From Anaerolineales bacterium (lineage in GTDB: Bacteria > Chloroflexota > Anaerolineae > Anaerolineales > E44-bin32): a stretch of DNA of 6,585 nt. Below the pieces are notes generated by a model that was not told where the DNA came from, did not search any database, and was given only the letters and a program-made list of their open reading frames with translations. This document shows positions 5,552-6,585 of the stretch, piece by piece; the stretch's first letter is position 1, and each line of letters opens with the position of its first letter. The stretch lies in contig DAOUTT010000133.1 of NCBI GenBank assembly GCA_030668545.1, forward strand, positions 1-6,585. The letters are read 5' to 3'. The position numbers and the translations under genes were made by a program.

Positions 5552-6337
5552 ATGCACCGCGTTCGATTGATCCACTGGAAGGAATCCGAAGCCGAGGAGA
5601 AAGTTGAAATCCTAAAGAAGGCAGGGTACAAGGTGGAAACCTCGCTTCTTGATCCTGATAGTTTGCGTCAAATGAGGCAGGATCCACCCGCTGCCTTTGT
5701 GATCGATCTTGATCGTCTGCCATCGCAGGGAAGAGATTTCGCTCTAGGAATTCGCATACACAAAGCGACCAGAAATGTACCGTTGGTTTTTGTCGGAGGG
5801 GAGTTAGAAAAGGTCAAAGGCATCAAGGAATTGCTGCCCGATGCTGTTTACACGCCGTGGGATCAGATTGATGATCCACTCCGAAAGGCGATCGATTCAC
5901 CCCCCATCGATCCGGTTGTCCCGACTTCGATTATGGCAGGTTATTCTGGGACACCGTTGCCGAAGAAACTTGGTATAAAAGGCAACACCGTAGTTGCTCT
6001 GGTTAATGCCCCAAAGGGAATCCAAGAGACGCTGGGTGAACTGCCGGAGGGCGCGGTTTTAAGGTCAGGATTGCAGTCCATTGGCGATCTAACCCTTTGG
6101 TTTGTTCGTTCTCGTGCGGAACTCGAGAAAGGCATGCGTAAGATGGTTGACTTCGGTGATTCGGCCGGGTTGTGGATCATCTGGCCGAAGAAGTCCTCTG
6201 GCGTGGAAAGCGATCTCACCCAGAATATCGTGCGGAAGATTGGCCTTGCCTCTGGTTTGGTGGATTTCAAGATCAGCGCCATTGATCAAACTTGGTCTGG
6301 TCTGCGTTTCACCAAGAGGAAGACTACAAAGCAATAA
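5552..6337 (+). CDS. degenerate response-regulator receiver domain fused to a DUF3052 domain
   Basis: The product is 261 residues. Residues 1 to about 115 have the strand/helix rhythm of a receiver domain: RVRLIHW, then AAFVIDLDRLPSQGRD with D52 at the phospho-acceptor position, then NVPLVFVGG and DAVYTPWD. The conserved Lys before Pro is Thr (T101), Gly stands near the usual Ser/Thr, and the N-terminal acidic pair is not evident, so normal phosphotransfer is doubtful. Residues 128-256 match DUF3052: MAGYSGTPLPKKLGIK at 128-143, VVALVNAPKGIQETLGELP at 147-165, a central LTLWFVRSRAELE (180-192), GLWIIWPKKSSG (206-217), DLTQNIVRKIGLASGLVDFK (221-240) and DQTWSGLRF (245-253). DUF3052 has no firm function known to me and is usually a stand-alone protein of about 130-150 residues. 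GGGAG lies 6 bases before the ATG. Met128 has no ribosome binding site in front, so the long form is the likely product. Confidence 0.85.
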   Translation: MHRVRLIHWKESEAEEKVEILKKAGYKVETSLLDPDSLRQMRQDPPAAFVIDLDRLPSQGRDFALGIRIHKATRNVPLVFVGGELEKVKGIKELLPDAVYTPWDQIDDPLRKAIDSPPIDPVVPTSIMAGYSGTPLPKKLGIKGNTVVALVNAPKGIQETLGELPEGAVLRSGLQSIGDLTLWFVRSRAELEKGMRKMVDFGDSAGLWIIWPKKSSGVESDLTQNIVRKIGLASGLVDFKISAIDQTWSGLRFTKRKTTKQ

Positions 6338-6412
6338 TGAAGGTAGTTAGACTTAACCATTCTTTCCTGTGCAATGGGGATGCAGATTGTCTCTCGCTTT
6401 CCAGGTTAGATG

Positions 6413-6420
6413 AAAGGAGA
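6413..6420 (+). promoter_or_regulatory. ribosome binding site for the partial membrane protein gene
   Basis: AAAGGAGA lies 7 bases before the ATG at 6428. It supports translation of the frame that is still open at the window end, over an overlapping frame that stops at 6531. Confidence 0.75.
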
Positions 6421-6427
6421 TTTTGTG

Positions 6428-6585
6428 ATGAAAAACTTCGAATTCTGGCAGCGTTGGTTGCTTGTTGTGAGTTGGATTATCGTTTTGTTCGGATTGGCGA
6501 TGGCACTCTTGAATGCGACACCTATCTTTGATTTGATGAACAACCGCGTCAATCCGGTATTCTGGGGCGATGGTCCAGTCCCACA
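6428..6585 (+). CDS. small membrane protein, N-terminal part only (runs off the window)
   Basis: Fifty-two codons are visible and the frame is open at the last base. The start is set by AAAGGAGA 7 bases upstream. The protein begins MKNFEFWQRWLLVVSWIIVL, with a Trp-rich amphipathic start leading into a hydrophobic helix at about residues 10-29, then LNATPIFDLMNNRVNPVFWG. The pattern of FW-x-RW before a helix and a VNPVFWG element resembles short uncharacterised membrane proteins of a few helices that I recall from Chloroflexota, but no function is known. A GTG one codon earlier (6425) is a possible alternative start. The gene begins 90 bases after the receiver-DUF3052 gene, with no clear terminator between them. 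Confidence 0.72.
   Translation, partial: MKNFEFWQRWLLVVSWIIVLFGLAMALLNATPIFDLMNNRVNPVFWGDGPVP

Noticed and set aside
5433..5723. Minus-strand reading frame of 96 codons overlapping the start of the receiver-DUF3052 gene
   Set aside because: Much of it is antisense to a clear coding region, it has no recognised domain, and its composition looks like a shadow. The part over the intergenic region is too short to judge.
6337..6531. Frame beginning at the TAATG overlap with the stop of the receiver-DUF3052 gene (64 codons)
   Set aside because: It overlaps, in another frame, the gene at 6428, which has a strong ribosome binding site and a clear membrane helix. The overlapping start has no such site and the protein is not recognisable.

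Overview
The window looks like an ordinary chromosomal stretch from an environmental bacterium of about 50% GC. Two short membrane proteins (66-533 on the minus strand and the partial gene at 6428) resemble, from memory, small proteins common in Chloroflexota/Anaerolineae. That lineage is a tentative inference: the window holds no rRNA or other phylogenetic marker. Genes are spaced normally, have good Shine-Dalgarno sites and are mostly on the plus strand.

Layout: (1) 1-533, a minus-strand gene for a two-helix membrane protein with a His/Trp-rich tail, ending in a strong hairpin. (2) 534-812, a divergent intergenic region. (3) 813-1766, a TrmO/TsaA-family tRNA methyltransferase followed 24 bases later by a three-helix membrane protein, probably one operon. 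(4) 1894-3189, a lipoprotein with a NodB-like polysaccharide deacetylase domain that keeps the metal-binding and catalytic residues. (5) 3334-4315, a GDP-mannose mannosyl hydrolase-type Nudix enzyme and, 40 bases later, a PaaI-type hotdog thioesterase. (6) 4539-5303, a SAM-dependent methyltransferase, AT-richer than its surroundings and isolated by intergenic stretches of more than 220 bases on both sides. (7) 5552-6337, a fusion of a degenerate response-regulator receiver domain with a DUF3052 domain. (8) 6428 to the window end, the start of a small membrane protein gene.

No single pathway ties the genes together. The deacetylase and the GDP-mannose hydrolase could both touch cell-envelope sugars, but nothing in the sequence proves a link. 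No rRNA, tRNA, CRISPR array, insertion sequence, phage gene or recognisable defence system was found. The most unusual items are the receiver-DUF3052 fusion, the AT-rich lone methyltransferase, and a short coding-like echo of the lipoprotein linker next to a nine-G run after the deacetylase gene.
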